Origin: Archangium gephyra
GTDB taxonomy: Bacteria; Myxococcota; Myxococcia; Myxococcales; Myxococcaceae
Direction of reading: 5' to 3'
DNA: 64,000 nt
NCBI RefSeq assembly: GCF_001027285.1
Contig: NZ_CP011509.1
Coordinates: 10,192,501-10,256,500 of the forward strand
This document shows positions 36,680 to 44,657 of the stretch, one piece after another (the first letter of the stretch is position 1; every line of letters starts with the position of its first letter). A program made the position numbers and the translations under genes. The notes under the pieces were generated by a model that was not told where the DNA came from, ran no database searches, and was given only the letters and a program-made list of their open reading frames with translations.

Positions 36680-37878
36680 TCAAGCTCCCGCTGGAGGACG
36701 CGCGCGCGGCAGCAGCACCACGAGCAGCAGCGCGCTCAGCCCGGCGAGCACCCCGGCGGTGACGAAGGCGGTGGTGCTGCCCCGGCTCGTCCACAGCAGG
36801 CCGAAGAGCAGTCCCGCCGCGAGCGACGCGCCTCCCGTCAGTCCGTTGTACAGGCCGAAGGCGCGCCCACGGGCCTCGGCCGGCACCAGCGAGGTGAGCA
36901 GTGACTTCTCCGCGCCCTCGGCCAGGGCATGGTACAGCCCGTAGACGCCGATGACGATCATCGTGAGCGTCACCCCCGGGCCCACGCGAGCGCCACGTAG
37001 CTCAGCGCGTACAGGGACCAGCCCGTCACCACCAGCCGCGACGCCCCCAGCCGGTCCGCGAGCCGGCCCGCCGGGAACGACACGGCCGACTTCACCGCCT
37101 GCAGCAGCAGCCACGCCAGGGGCAGGAACTCGGGCTTCGCCCCCTCCTCGGTGAGCTTCAGCAGGAGAAAGGCGTCGGTGGAGTTGGCCACGCCAAACAG
37201 GGTGATGGGGATGAGGTAGTACGCGAGGCGCCGGGGCACCGGGGCGAGCGCGCGGGTGGCACCGGAAGCGGAGGCGGGCTCCGGACGCGAGGCCTCGCGC
37301 ACGAGCAGCAGGGCCACCACCGCCAGCATGCCGGGCACCGCGGCGACGAAGAACACCTGTTCCACGCGCAGGCCCACGGCCACCAGCACCATCGCGGCGA
37401 GCGCGCCCACGGCGGCGCCCGCGTGGTCCATGCCCCGGTGGAAGCCGAAGGCCCGGCCGCGGGACTCCGGCGGCACCGAATGAGCGATGAGCGCATCCCG
37501 CGGGCTGGAGCGCAGGCCCTTGCCCACCCTGTCCAACGCGCGGATGGCGATGGGGTGCCAGGCCAGGGTGACGAAGGCCATCAGCGGACGCATCAGGCTG
37601 GACAGCCCGTAGCCCACCAGCACCATCGGCTTGAGGCGGCGCGCCCGGTCCGCCCACACACCGGACTGGTACTTGATGAGGGCGGAGATCAGGTCCGCCA
37701 CGCCCTCCATGGCCCCCAGCAGCACGGGCGCCTGCGCCGGCAACCTCGCGGCGAGGAAGGCCGGCAGCAGCGGGAAGATCATGTCGCTGCTGATGTCCGT
37801 CAGCAGGCTCACCACGCCGAGCACCACCACGGTGCGCGGCAGGCGGCTTGTCCCCTCGCGAGGAGTGGCCACGTCCAC
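36680..37878 (-). pseudogene. MFS transporter, interrupted by one apparent frameshift
   Basis: The N-terminal 302 residues (GTG 37878, AGGAGG six bases upstream) hold MFS features: helices from VVVLGVVSLLTDISSD, the loop RVGKGLRSSPRDAL and RALDRVG, and a central Ala/Pro linker. The frame stops at 36970. The last 98 residues, in the other frame (GVTLTMIVIGVYGLYHALAEGAEK, ARGRAFGLYNGL), complete helices 9-12. A G5 run on the coding strand (36973-36977) is one base short of rejoining them as about 400 residues. It may be a true pseudogene or a sequence error. MFS drug or metabolite exporter; substrate unknown. Confidence 0.8.
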
Positions 37879-37898
37879 GTCCAGCCTCCTCGTTCGCG

Positions 37899-39593
37899 CT
37901 ACATGGACTTGCTGAGGACGAGCGGAATCTCGACCTCGACGTCATCCCCCTCGAAGGCGGGGAACACCATGCGGCGGGCGCGCGCCTTGATGCAGTTGCC
38001 CATGGGCGAGCCGTTGATGTCCTCGCGGTCGAAGGCCACCTTCTTCACCGTGCCGGAGCTGCCCACGGTGGCGGTGAGCAGCAGCTTGCCGTCGCGCAGC
38101 TTCGGGTTCTTGCGCAGCGCCTGGTCGATGCAGGACTTGAAGGCCGTCTGCGACTGCTTCACCACGCGGTCGAGCGCCTCTGGCGGCGGTCCGGACTGCG
38201 CGGCCGAGTCCGTGGGAGCCACCTCGGTGTTCTCGCGCACCTCGGGACCCACGTCCTTCTTCTCCCCCTCACCATAGAGGGCGGCCACGGCCTTCTGCTC
38301 CTCGCCCTGGGGCGGCTGGGCAGCGGCATCCTCCGCCGGCTTCGCGGCCTCCTCCGTGGGAGGCGGCTTCGCCTCGGCCTTCTTCTCGGCCTTCGTCTCC
38401 GTCTTGGGTGCCGGCTTGGGCGCGGGCGGCGGCGGCTTGGTGCGGCCGAGCATCAGGTCCCTCAGCTCGCTCATGCCCTCGGGCGAGAAGACGGACACGG
38501 GCTGCTGCACCACCTGGCCCTTGGCATCCACGCGCGTGACGCGCAGCGGCACCACCTGCATCTCCGTGAGCGCGTACAGCACGCCCACCGGCAGGCCCAG
38601 CAACAGCACCACGAAGATGGCGATCTTCCAGGGCGGGTTGCGCCGGTGCATCCCCGCCTTCTTCACGAAGTACTGGGTGTTCTCCGCCGGCGCGCGCTGC
38701 TTCTCCGGCTCCTTGCCCAGCGCGGCGAGGGGATCCTCCTGCGAGGAGCCCGCCAGCATGTCCATGCCCAGCTCGCCCCCACCGCCCTGCTCGGACTGGG
38801 GAAGGTCCAGGTCGGAGAACAGCTCACCCAGCGGCGCGCCGTTGATGTCGGAGTCGGAGCCGGAGCCGGAGCCCGCGTCGGGGTCGGCGGCGACGGCGGC
38901 GTCCGGGTCCTGCTCCCACGGGGTGGCGGCGGCGGCCTGGCGGCGCGGCGCGGGCTCGGTCTGCCAGGTCGTCTGCGAGGGCGCGGGAGGATCCGGCTGC
39001 CACGAGGTGGCGGACTGCACCGCCGGAGAGGTATCGGGCTCCGGCGCCATGACAGGAGGCGGCGGGGCGGCCCGCATGGGCGGCGGCGGGGGCGCGGGCG
39101 GAGGGGCCGCGGGCGCGAAGAAGCCGGCCAGCTCGGGGATGTCCTGCCCCCGCTTCCAGTCCGGCATGCCCTGCTGCCAGAAGTAGCTGCGCGCCGTGAC
39201 GGCGCCCGAGGCCACGAGCTCGCTCAGGGCTCCCTCGTCCAGGGGGCCCTCCTGCTTGCTCTTCACCATCACGAACCACGGCGAGCTCGCGTCCCGCAGC
39301 GGCATGGTGCGGGTGGGCTCGTCCTCCCAGGACATGCCCGCCGCGGCGGCCGCGGGGGACGGCTGCGCCACGGCGGAGGCCGTCTCCTCCTCGGCGAGCG
39401 AGCGGTCCTGCTCCCGCAGACGCTCCACGTCCGCCAGGGACACGACGCGCGTGCTCTCCTCGGCCTCCTCGGGTGGGCCTTCCACCGAGATGACGTTCTG
39501 GCAGTTCTTACAGCGGACCTTGACGGTCTTGCCGCGGACCTTGTCGTCCGCGATGGAGTACCGCCGCTGACACTTGTTGCAGGAGAAGTTCAA
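37899..39593 (-). CDS. AgmX/GltJ-like protein: zinc ribbon, GYF domain, TonB-like periplasmic end
   Basis: 564 residues from TTG 39593, so the zinc ribbon is the very N-terminus (NFSCNKCQRRYSI...VRCKNC); an ATG at 39629 would add 12 residues. Domains: MJ0042-type ribbon (about 1-40), a GYF_2 domain at about 105-160 (PWFVMVKSKQEGPL, YFWQQGMPDW), a long Pro/Ala/Asp linker, one transmembrane helix near 325-345, and a C-terminal TonB/AgmX-like domain (ACIDQALRKNP-like, here CIDQALRKNPKL, and ATVGSSGTV). This is the layout of the gliding-motility protein AgmX/GltJ. Whether this copy serves motility or is a paralogue is not shown. Confidence 0.85.
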   Translation of the reverse strand: MNFSCNKCQRRYSIADDKVRGKTVKVRCKNCQNVISVEGPPEEAEESTRVVSLADVERLREQDRSLAEEETASAVAQPSPAAAAAGMSWEDEPTRTMPLRDASSPWFVMVKSKQEGPLDEGALSELVASGAVTARSYFWQQGMPDWKRGQDIPELAGFFAPAAPPPAPPPPPMRAAPPPPVMAPEPDTSPAVQSATSWQPDPPAPSQTTWQTEPAPRRQAAAATPWEQDPDAAVAADPDAGSGSGSDSDINGAPLGELFSDLDLPQSEQGGGGELGMDMLAGSSQEDPLAALGKEPEKQRAPAENTQYFVKKAGMHRRNPPWKIAIFVVLLLGLPVGVLYALTEMQVVPLRVTRVDAKGQVVQQPVSVFSPEGMSELRDLMLGRTKPPPPAPKPAPKTETKAEKKAEAKPPPTEEAAKPAEDAAAQPPQGEEQKAVAALYGEGEKKDVGPEVRENTEVAPTDSAAQSGPPPEALDRVVKQSQTAFKSCIDQALRKNPKLRDGKLLLTATVGSSGTVKKVAFDREDINGSPMGNCIKARARRMVFPAFEGDDVEVEIPLVLSKSM

Positions 39594-39737
39594 GGTGGCT
39601 GTCCGGCGCGCGCACACAAGGGCGAGCATCTGCGATGCTAGCGCCTATGCGGTGGAGTGCAAACCATCGGGTTGACTCTGCCTGCCGGCCCAACTAAGAG
39701 CCGCCTCCCCCTACCCTCTTGACACAGAAGGTGGCGC

Positions 39738-40028
39738 ATGCCCGCGAAGGACCTCGGGAACAAGTACGTCTGCTTCAAATGCAGCACGAAGTTCTACGAC
39801 ATGAAGAAGCCGGACCCTCTGTGCCCGAAGTGCGGCGCGGATCAGCGGGAAAGTCCCGCCCTCAAGCCCGCCTCGGAGGGCCGGCGTGGCCGTCTGTCCT
39901 CCATTCCCAAGGTCATCGAGCCCATCGAGCCCGAGGAACCGGCGGCGGAGAGCGAGGAAGAGGAGTTGGCTGAGTTCGAGGACGAGGACGCCGAGGCGGC
40001 GCCCGCGGACGAGGACGAGGAGATCTGA
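39738..40028 (+). CDS. FYDLN-acid family protein
   Basis: 96 residues. The zinc-ribbon start KYVCFKCSTKFYDMKKP, then PLCPKCGADQ, is the FYDLN domain (TIGR02300), followed by an acidic tail rich in Glu and Asp. The family is widespread in alpha- and deltaproteobacteria with unknown function. Its upstream gap of 108 bp holds no obvious promoter. A strong hairpin lies 12 bp past the stop. Confidence 0.92.
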   Translation: MPAKDLGNKYVCFKCSTKFYDMKKPDPLCPKCGADQRESPALKPASEGRRGRLSSIPKVIEPIEPEEPAAESEEEELAEFEDEDAEAAPADEDEEI

Positions 40029-40040
40029 GCCCGATACGAG

Positions 40041-40068
40041 GGGGGCTCCGCCACCCGGCGGTGCCCCC
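40041..40068 (+). terminator. Rho-independent-like hairpin after the FYDLN gene
   Basis: GGGGGCTCCGCC / GGCGGTGCCCCC pair at 11 of 12 positions with a 4-base loop, followed by TTC. Only two T's follow. Confidence 0.6.
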
Positions 40069-40084
40069 TTCGGCGTTCAGGGCC

Positions 40085-40264
40085 TCAGCGCGCCGCGGCC
40101 GTCCGGTTCGAGCCGAGGGCGAGCTGGTGGAGCACCTGGCGCAGCTGCTCGTAGCGCGCGGGGCCCAGGGCCTGCACGCCCACCGGCCGCCGCGGCGCCT
40201 GCCCCTTGTCCAACAGGGTGGGGGCTGCTCCCGTCTTCGGGCTCGGTCGCTTCTTGGGCTGCAT
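40085..40264 (-). CDS. Small basic protein (59 aa), unknown
   Basis: 59 residues beginning MQPKKRPSPKTGAAP, strongly basic, with a helical middle (RYEQLRQVLHQLALG). ATG 40264 has GGGGGA six bases upstream. The sequence lies in an otherwise empty 436-bp gap between two genes of the opposite strand, and its composition fits the window's codon bias. No family recognised. An inverted repeat lies 40 bp upstream. Confidence 0.5.
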   Translation of the reverse strand: MQPKKRPSPKTGAAPTLLDKGQAPRRPVGVQALGPARYEQLRQVLHQLALGSNRTAAAR

Positions 40265-40303
40265 GGGTCGTCCCCCGGATCGCATCGACCAGACATGTAG
40301 CAG

Positions 40304-40323
40304 GTTTCCACCTGGACGGAAAC
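40304..40323 (-). promoter_or_regulatory. Possible operator dyad upstream of the small basic protein gene
   Basis: GTTTCC-N8-GGAAAC is a perfect 6-bp dyad, 40 bp from the start at 40264. TACATG on the minus strand just inside it could be a -10 box. Confidence 0.3.
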
Positions 40324-40448
40324 TTTTCGCCTCATTCTCCGTGGGGCGGCCTTCCGGGCGGGCGCCCGGCCCCCGGAAACGCTGGCGGCGCATGCACCCG
40401 GCCTGCTTGCTCGCAACACGAGGGATGACACTGAGGCGATTTGTGCGT

Positions 40449-40478
40449 TGGACCGTGCAGATCCTTGTTGGTAGATAG
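40449..40478 (+). promoter_or_regulatory. Possible sigma-70-type promoter for the zinc-ribbon gene
   Basis: TTGGAC (40449-40454), an 18-base spacer, and TAGATA (40473-40478) resemble a housekeeping promoter. The start codon at 40506 is 27 bases downstream. Confidence 0.35.
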
Positions 40479-40505
40479 GGCGCGGGCCCCGCGGTAGGGC
40501 CCCCC

Positions 40506-41246
40506 ATGGAGGCAGCGATTTTGCGGGAGAAACTGAAGGCGCTGGCGGAGCTGCAGAAGGTGGACCTCGAGGTCGCCTCGCTCCGGAAGGCCGCGGACGT
40601 GCATCCCCGGCAATTGGCGGAGCTGGAGCGCGAGCTGGGCGCTGCGCGCAGCGCCATCGAGGCGGAGCGCACCCGGGTGGCCGATATCGAGCGGCAGAAG
40701 ACGACGCTCGAGCAGAACATCACGGACGAGAAGGACAAGGTGAAGAAGTGGGAGGCGCGGCTCGCCGAGCAGCGCTCCACCCGCGAATACTCCGCCCTCG
40801 CCCGGGAGATCGACATCGCCAAGAAGGCGAACCAGACGATGTCCGAGGAGCTGGTGGAGATCACCAAGACCCTCGGCGCGGCGCGCGAGGCGGTGAAGGC
40901 CAAGGAGGCGGAGTTCGCCACCCGCCAGGAGCAGCTGTCCAGCCGGATGACCGAGCTGCGCGGCAAGCAGAGCCAGGCCGAGGGCCAGGTGAAGACGCTC
41001 GAGGGCAAGCGCTCCACGGTGGCCTCGGGCGTGGACGCCACGCTGCTGCGCCGCTACGAGACCATCCGCAAGAAGAAGCTGCCGGCGATGGTGGGCGTGG
41101 TGGCCGGGACCTGCCAGGGCTGCAACATGAACGTGCCCCCGCAGCTCTACAACAACCTGCGCGTGTCGCTGGGCACGGACATCTGCCCGTCCTGCAACCG
41201 CATCATCTACGCCGTCGAGGCGCTCGAGACGCCGGCGGCGAAGTAG
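40506..41246 (+). CDS. CT398-type C4 zinc-ribbon coiled-coil protein
   Basis: 246 residues. About 180 residues of coiled coil (ELQKVDLEVASLRKAADV onward) precede a C-terminal C4 ribbon: TCQGCNMN...DICPSCNRII. This is the CT398/zf-RING_7 family, found in many bacteria next to Nif3-like or RNase HI genes, probably a nucleic-acid or protein scaffold. It is followed 9 bp later by RNase HI. Starts with ATG 40506 without a strong ribosome site. Confidence 0.92.
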   Translation: MEAAILREKLKALAELQKVDLEVASLRKAADVHPRQLAELERELGAARSAIEAERTRVADIERQKTTLEQNITDEKDKVKKWEARLAEQRSTREYSALAREIDIAKKANQTMSEELVEITKTLGAAREAVKAKEAEFATRQEQLSSRMTELRGKQSQAEGQVKTLEGKRSTVASGVDATLLRRYETIRKKKLPAMVGVVAGTCQGCNMNVPPQLYNNLRVSLGTDICPSCNRIIYAVEALETPAAK

Positions 41247-41255
41247 CCCCGCGCG

Positions 41256-41894
41256 ATGGCCCCACCGGACCTGGCCGACATCCTCCGCCACATCGGGCGC
41301 GAGGAGCCGCTCTCGGGGACGGTGCGGGCTTTTCCGGGCCTCACCCGCGAGGACCTGGGCCGCCTCCTGGAAGCCGCGGCCAGCCAGCTCGCGGCCCGTG
41401 CGCCCGAGCCTCCGGCCGCCGAGCCGAGACGTCCCTCCCGTACGCTCCCTCCCCTGCCGCCCGCCGAGCCGACCGCTCCGGCCGGGGTGCCCTCGAGCCT
41501 GAAGCTCTTCTCGGATGGGGCCGCCCGGGGCAATCCGGGTCCCGCCGGGGCCGGCGCGGTGCTCATGGACGCCGGGGGACGGGTGTTCGCCCGGCTCGGC
41601 AGGTTCCTGGGCGTCCAGACGAACAACTACGCCGAGTACATGGGCCTGCTGCTCGGCCTGAAGCACGCCCGGAGCCTGGGCGTGAAGGAGCTGGAGGTGC
41701 TCGCCGACAGCGAGCTGCTCATCCGCCAGCTCCAGGGGCGCTACCAGGTGAAGAGCCCCACGCTCCGCCCCCTCTACGAGGAGGCCTCGGAGCTGCTGGA
41801 AGGTTTCTCCCGGGTGAAGCTCACCCACGTGCCGCGCGAGAAGAACAAGGCGGCCGACGAGATGAGCAACCGGGCCATCGACGAGCGGATGTGA
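41256..41894 (+). CDS. Ribonuclease HI family protein with N-terminal extension
   Basis: 212 residues. The first 75 residues are a Pro/Ala-rich extension; the RNase H core begins at about residue 82 (LKLFSDGAARGNPGP). Catalytic acids are in place: D in FSDGAARG, E in NNYAEYMG, D in LADSELLI and D in NKAADEMS. It cleaves RNA in RNA/DNA hybrids. It lies 9 bp after the zinc-ribbon gene and about 55 bp before rnpB. The 133-residue RNase H core is normal in length. Confidence 0.92.
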   Translation: MAPPDLADILRHIGREEPLSGTVRAFPGLTREDLGRLLEAAASQLAARAPEPPAAEPRRPSRTLPPLPPAEPTAPAGVPSSLKLFSDGAARGNPGPAGAGAVLMDAGGRVFARLGRFLGVQTNNYAEYMGLLLGLKHARSLGVKELEVLADSELLIRQLQGRYQVKSPTLRPLYEEASELLEGFSRVKLTHVPREKNKAADEMSNRAIDERM

Positions 41895-41948
41895 GCCGGA
41901 GCGCCCTGCCGGAGTGACCTCGGGCCCCCCTCTGTTGTATGAGGCGTG

Positions 41949-42344
<396 letters not shown>

Positions 42345-42357
42345 TTTTTCCCTGTAC

Positions 42358-42915
42358 CTACGGCTGTGCCACCGGCACCTGCGCGAGCAGGACGCGGCTG
42401 CGCCCGTCGTTGCGCACGGCGTCGGGATTCTTGAGCTGCAGGCGCGCGTCCGTTTTCGGGTCCCAGAAGCCCACCCAGAGGTTGAGGGCGCGGGCGGCCG
42501 AGCCGGGCGGGAGCACGATGTTGAACTCGTCCTTCACCGTCTCGCCGGGCTTCCACTGGGTGGTGGGGTAGAGCCCTCCGGCCGGCTTGTGGTCGACGTT
42601 GAGGCGCTCCGCGCGGCCCTCGGCGTCCTCCACGTGGACGAAGATCATGTAGTCCTCCTCCAGGGGCTTGAGGACCTTGAAGTAGGCGGTGACGCGGGCC
42701 CCCTCGTTGGGAGCGATGCGGCCGGGCTGCACGGTGGCGGCCACCAGCTCCACCTTGTCCTCGAAGTTGGCGCCGTTGCGCACCGAGAGCGGCGGCACCT
42801 GGGACACCACGGCCTGACGCCGCTCATTGGGGCTGGCGCCTCCGGGGGCCTCGACGATGCAGGCGCTGAGGAGGGAGACGGAACCGAGGAGGGCGAGGAG
42901 CGTGGGACGGCGCAT
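42358..42915 (-). CDS. Lipoprotein of unknown function
   Basis: 185 residues. A lipobox (SLLSAC, Cys 19) is clear. The mature part is an all-beta, immunoglobulin-like region with EDKVELVAATVQPG and MIFVHVEDAEG, perhaps a transport-associated or structural domain. No family recognised. It converges with rnpB, and 152 bp separates it from the divergent ftsY. Confidence 0.85.
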   Translation of the reverse strand: MRRPTLLALLGSVSLLSACIVEAPGGASPNERRQAVVSQVPPLSVRNGANFEDKVELVAATVQPGRIAPNEGARVTAYFKVLKPLEEDYMIFVHVEDAEGRAERLNVDHKPAGGLYPTTQWKPGETVKDEFNIVLPPGSAARALNLWVGFWDPKTDARLQLKNPDAVRNDGRSRVLLAQVPVAQP

Positions 42916-43067
42916 GGCCCCCTGTTTCTAGCGGCTTCCCGGCACGGCATCCACCGGCCCGTGGCCCGTGCGTGGCCTGTGTGTGGTCCCAGGGGGCCGG
43001 GGACGTGTTCTCCGTGTGGCGGGGGCAGAAGATGGGTGGGACTCGCGGAGGCATCTTGAGGTATGCG

Positions 43068-44654
43068 GTGCGCGCCATGAAGACGCCCACCGCCCTCCCC
43101 TTCCTCCTCGCGCAGGCGCCGTCGCCGCAGCCCTCCCCGCTGCCCCAGGAGCCCCCTCGGACGCAGCCCGGGGTACCGGAGACGGGCACGCCTCCGCCGC
43201 CCGAGGGCGGCACCGGGGACACGGTGGTGGGCGTGGGCCTCACGGTGCTGCTGGTGGCCCTGATGGTGGCCGCGGCGCGCAAGCTCTTCTTCAAGAAGCG
43301 TCCCGAGGAGCCCGGCCGCAAGCCGGTGCCGCCCACGAAGGAGAAGCCCGAGCTGCCCGCGGAGCGTCCGGAGCTGCGGGTGGAGCTGCCGCCCAGCGAG
43401 GCGGAGCTCGCGAGGCTGCGCGAGGCGGAGGAGATCCACGCCCGCGCCGAGGCGCTCGCCCGTCAGCGGGAGGAGGCCACGCGCGCCGCGAGGAGCACCA
43501 CGGACGCCGCCGAGCGCGCCCGCCTGGAGGCCGAGGTCCGCGCCCTCAAGGAGCGCGAGGAGGAGGAGAAGCGCGCCGAGTACCGCGCGAAGAAGGCGGC
43601 GGAGGACGAGGCGAAGGAGCGGCGCAAGCGCGAGCGCGAGGAGGCCGAGCGCCTCGTGGCCGAGCAGAAGGCGCGGGAGGCGGCGGCGGCCGAGGAGGCC
43701 CGGCGCGCGGAAGAGGCGGCGGCGCGGGCGAAGATCGACGCCGAGGCGGGCCGGACGCTGGCGCAGGGCCTGGACAAGACGCGCAGCCAGGGCTTCATGG
43801 CGCGGCTCAACGGCCTGTTCGGCTCCAACCGCCAGGTGGACGAGTCGGTGCTGGCGGAGATGGAGGAGATCCTCTTCACGGCGGACATCGGCGTGCGCAC
43901 CGCGTCCAGCCTGGTGGAGGTGGCGCGCGAGAAGCTCAAGCGCAACGAGCTGAGCGACGCCAACCGCATCAAGGATCTCATCCGCCAGGAGGTGACGCGC
44001 ATCGTGGACCTGCCGGTGCCGCGCACGCTGGAGGGCGGAGGCCCGCCGCACGTGGTGATGGTGGTGGGCGTCAACGGCGCGGGGAAGACGACGACGATCG
44101 GCAAGCTGGCGGCGAAGCTGACGGGCCAGGGCAAGAAGGTGATGCTGGCCGCGGGCGACACGTTCCGCGCGGCCGCCACCGAGCAGCTCGACGTGTGGGC
44201 GGACCGGGCGAAGGCGGAGCTGGTGAAGGGGGCGGAGGGCGCGGACCCCAGCTCGGTCATCTTCGAGGCCATCAAGAAGGCGAAGGACTCGGGCGCCGAC
44301 GTGGTCATCGCCGACACGGCGGGCCGGCTCCACACCAAGGTGAACCTGATGGACGAGCTGAAGAAGGTGAAGCGCGTCATCGACAAGGCGCTTCCCGGGG
44401 CTCCCCACGAGGTGCTGCTGGTGCTGGACTCCACCAACGGGCAGAACGCCATCCAGCAGGCCAAGCAGTTCCACGAGGCGGTGGGCGTCACGGCCATCGC
44501 GCTGACGAAGCTGGACGGTACGGCCAAGGGCGGCGTCATCATCGGCATCGCCGACGAGCTGAAGCTGCCCGTGGTGTGGGTGGGCGTCGGCGAGAAGGTC
44601 GCCGACCTGCGCCGCTTCGAGCCTCGCGAGTTCGTCCAGGCGCTGTTCGACTAG
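43068..44654 (+). CDS. ftsY: Signal recognition particle receptor FtsY
   Basis: 528 residues from GTG 43068, where GAGG lies five to seven bases upstream; ATG 43077 is the alternative. The NG domain fills the C-terminal 300 residues: GVNGAGKTTTIGKLA (G1), DTAGRLHTK (G3), TKLDGTAKGG (G4). Upstream is an acidic, highly charged coiled-coil A domain, and near residue 55-75 a hydrophobic segment (GLTVLLVALMVAAARKLFF), so the receptor appears membrane-anchored, unlike E. coli FtsY. It docks SRP-ribosome complexes at the inner membrane. Confidence 0.97.
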   Translation: MRAMKTPTALPFLLAQAPSPQPSPLPQEPPRTQPGVPETGTPPPPEGGTGDTVVGVGLTVLLVALMVAAARKLFFKKRPEEPGRKPVPPTKEKPELPAERPELRVELPPSEAELARLREAEEIHARAEALARQREEATRAARSTTDAAERARLEAEVRALKEREEEEKRAEYRAKKAAEDEAKERRKREREEAERLVAEQKAREAAAAEEARRAEEAAARAKIDAEAGRTLAQGLDKTRSQGFMARLNGLFGSNRQVDESVLAEMEEILFTADIGVRTASSLVEVAREKLKRNELSDANRIKDLIRQEVTRIVDLPVPRTLEGGGPPHVVMVVGVNGAGKTTTIGKLAAKLTGQGKKVMLAAGDTFRAAATEQLDVWADRAKAELVKGAEGADPSSVIFEAIKKAKDSGADVVIADTAGRLHTKVNLMDELKKVKRVIDKALPGAPHEVLLVLDSTNGQNAIQQAKQFHEAVGVTAIALTKLDGTAKGGVIIGIADELKLPVVWVGVGEKVADLRRFEPREFVQALFD

Positions 44655-44657
44655 CGC

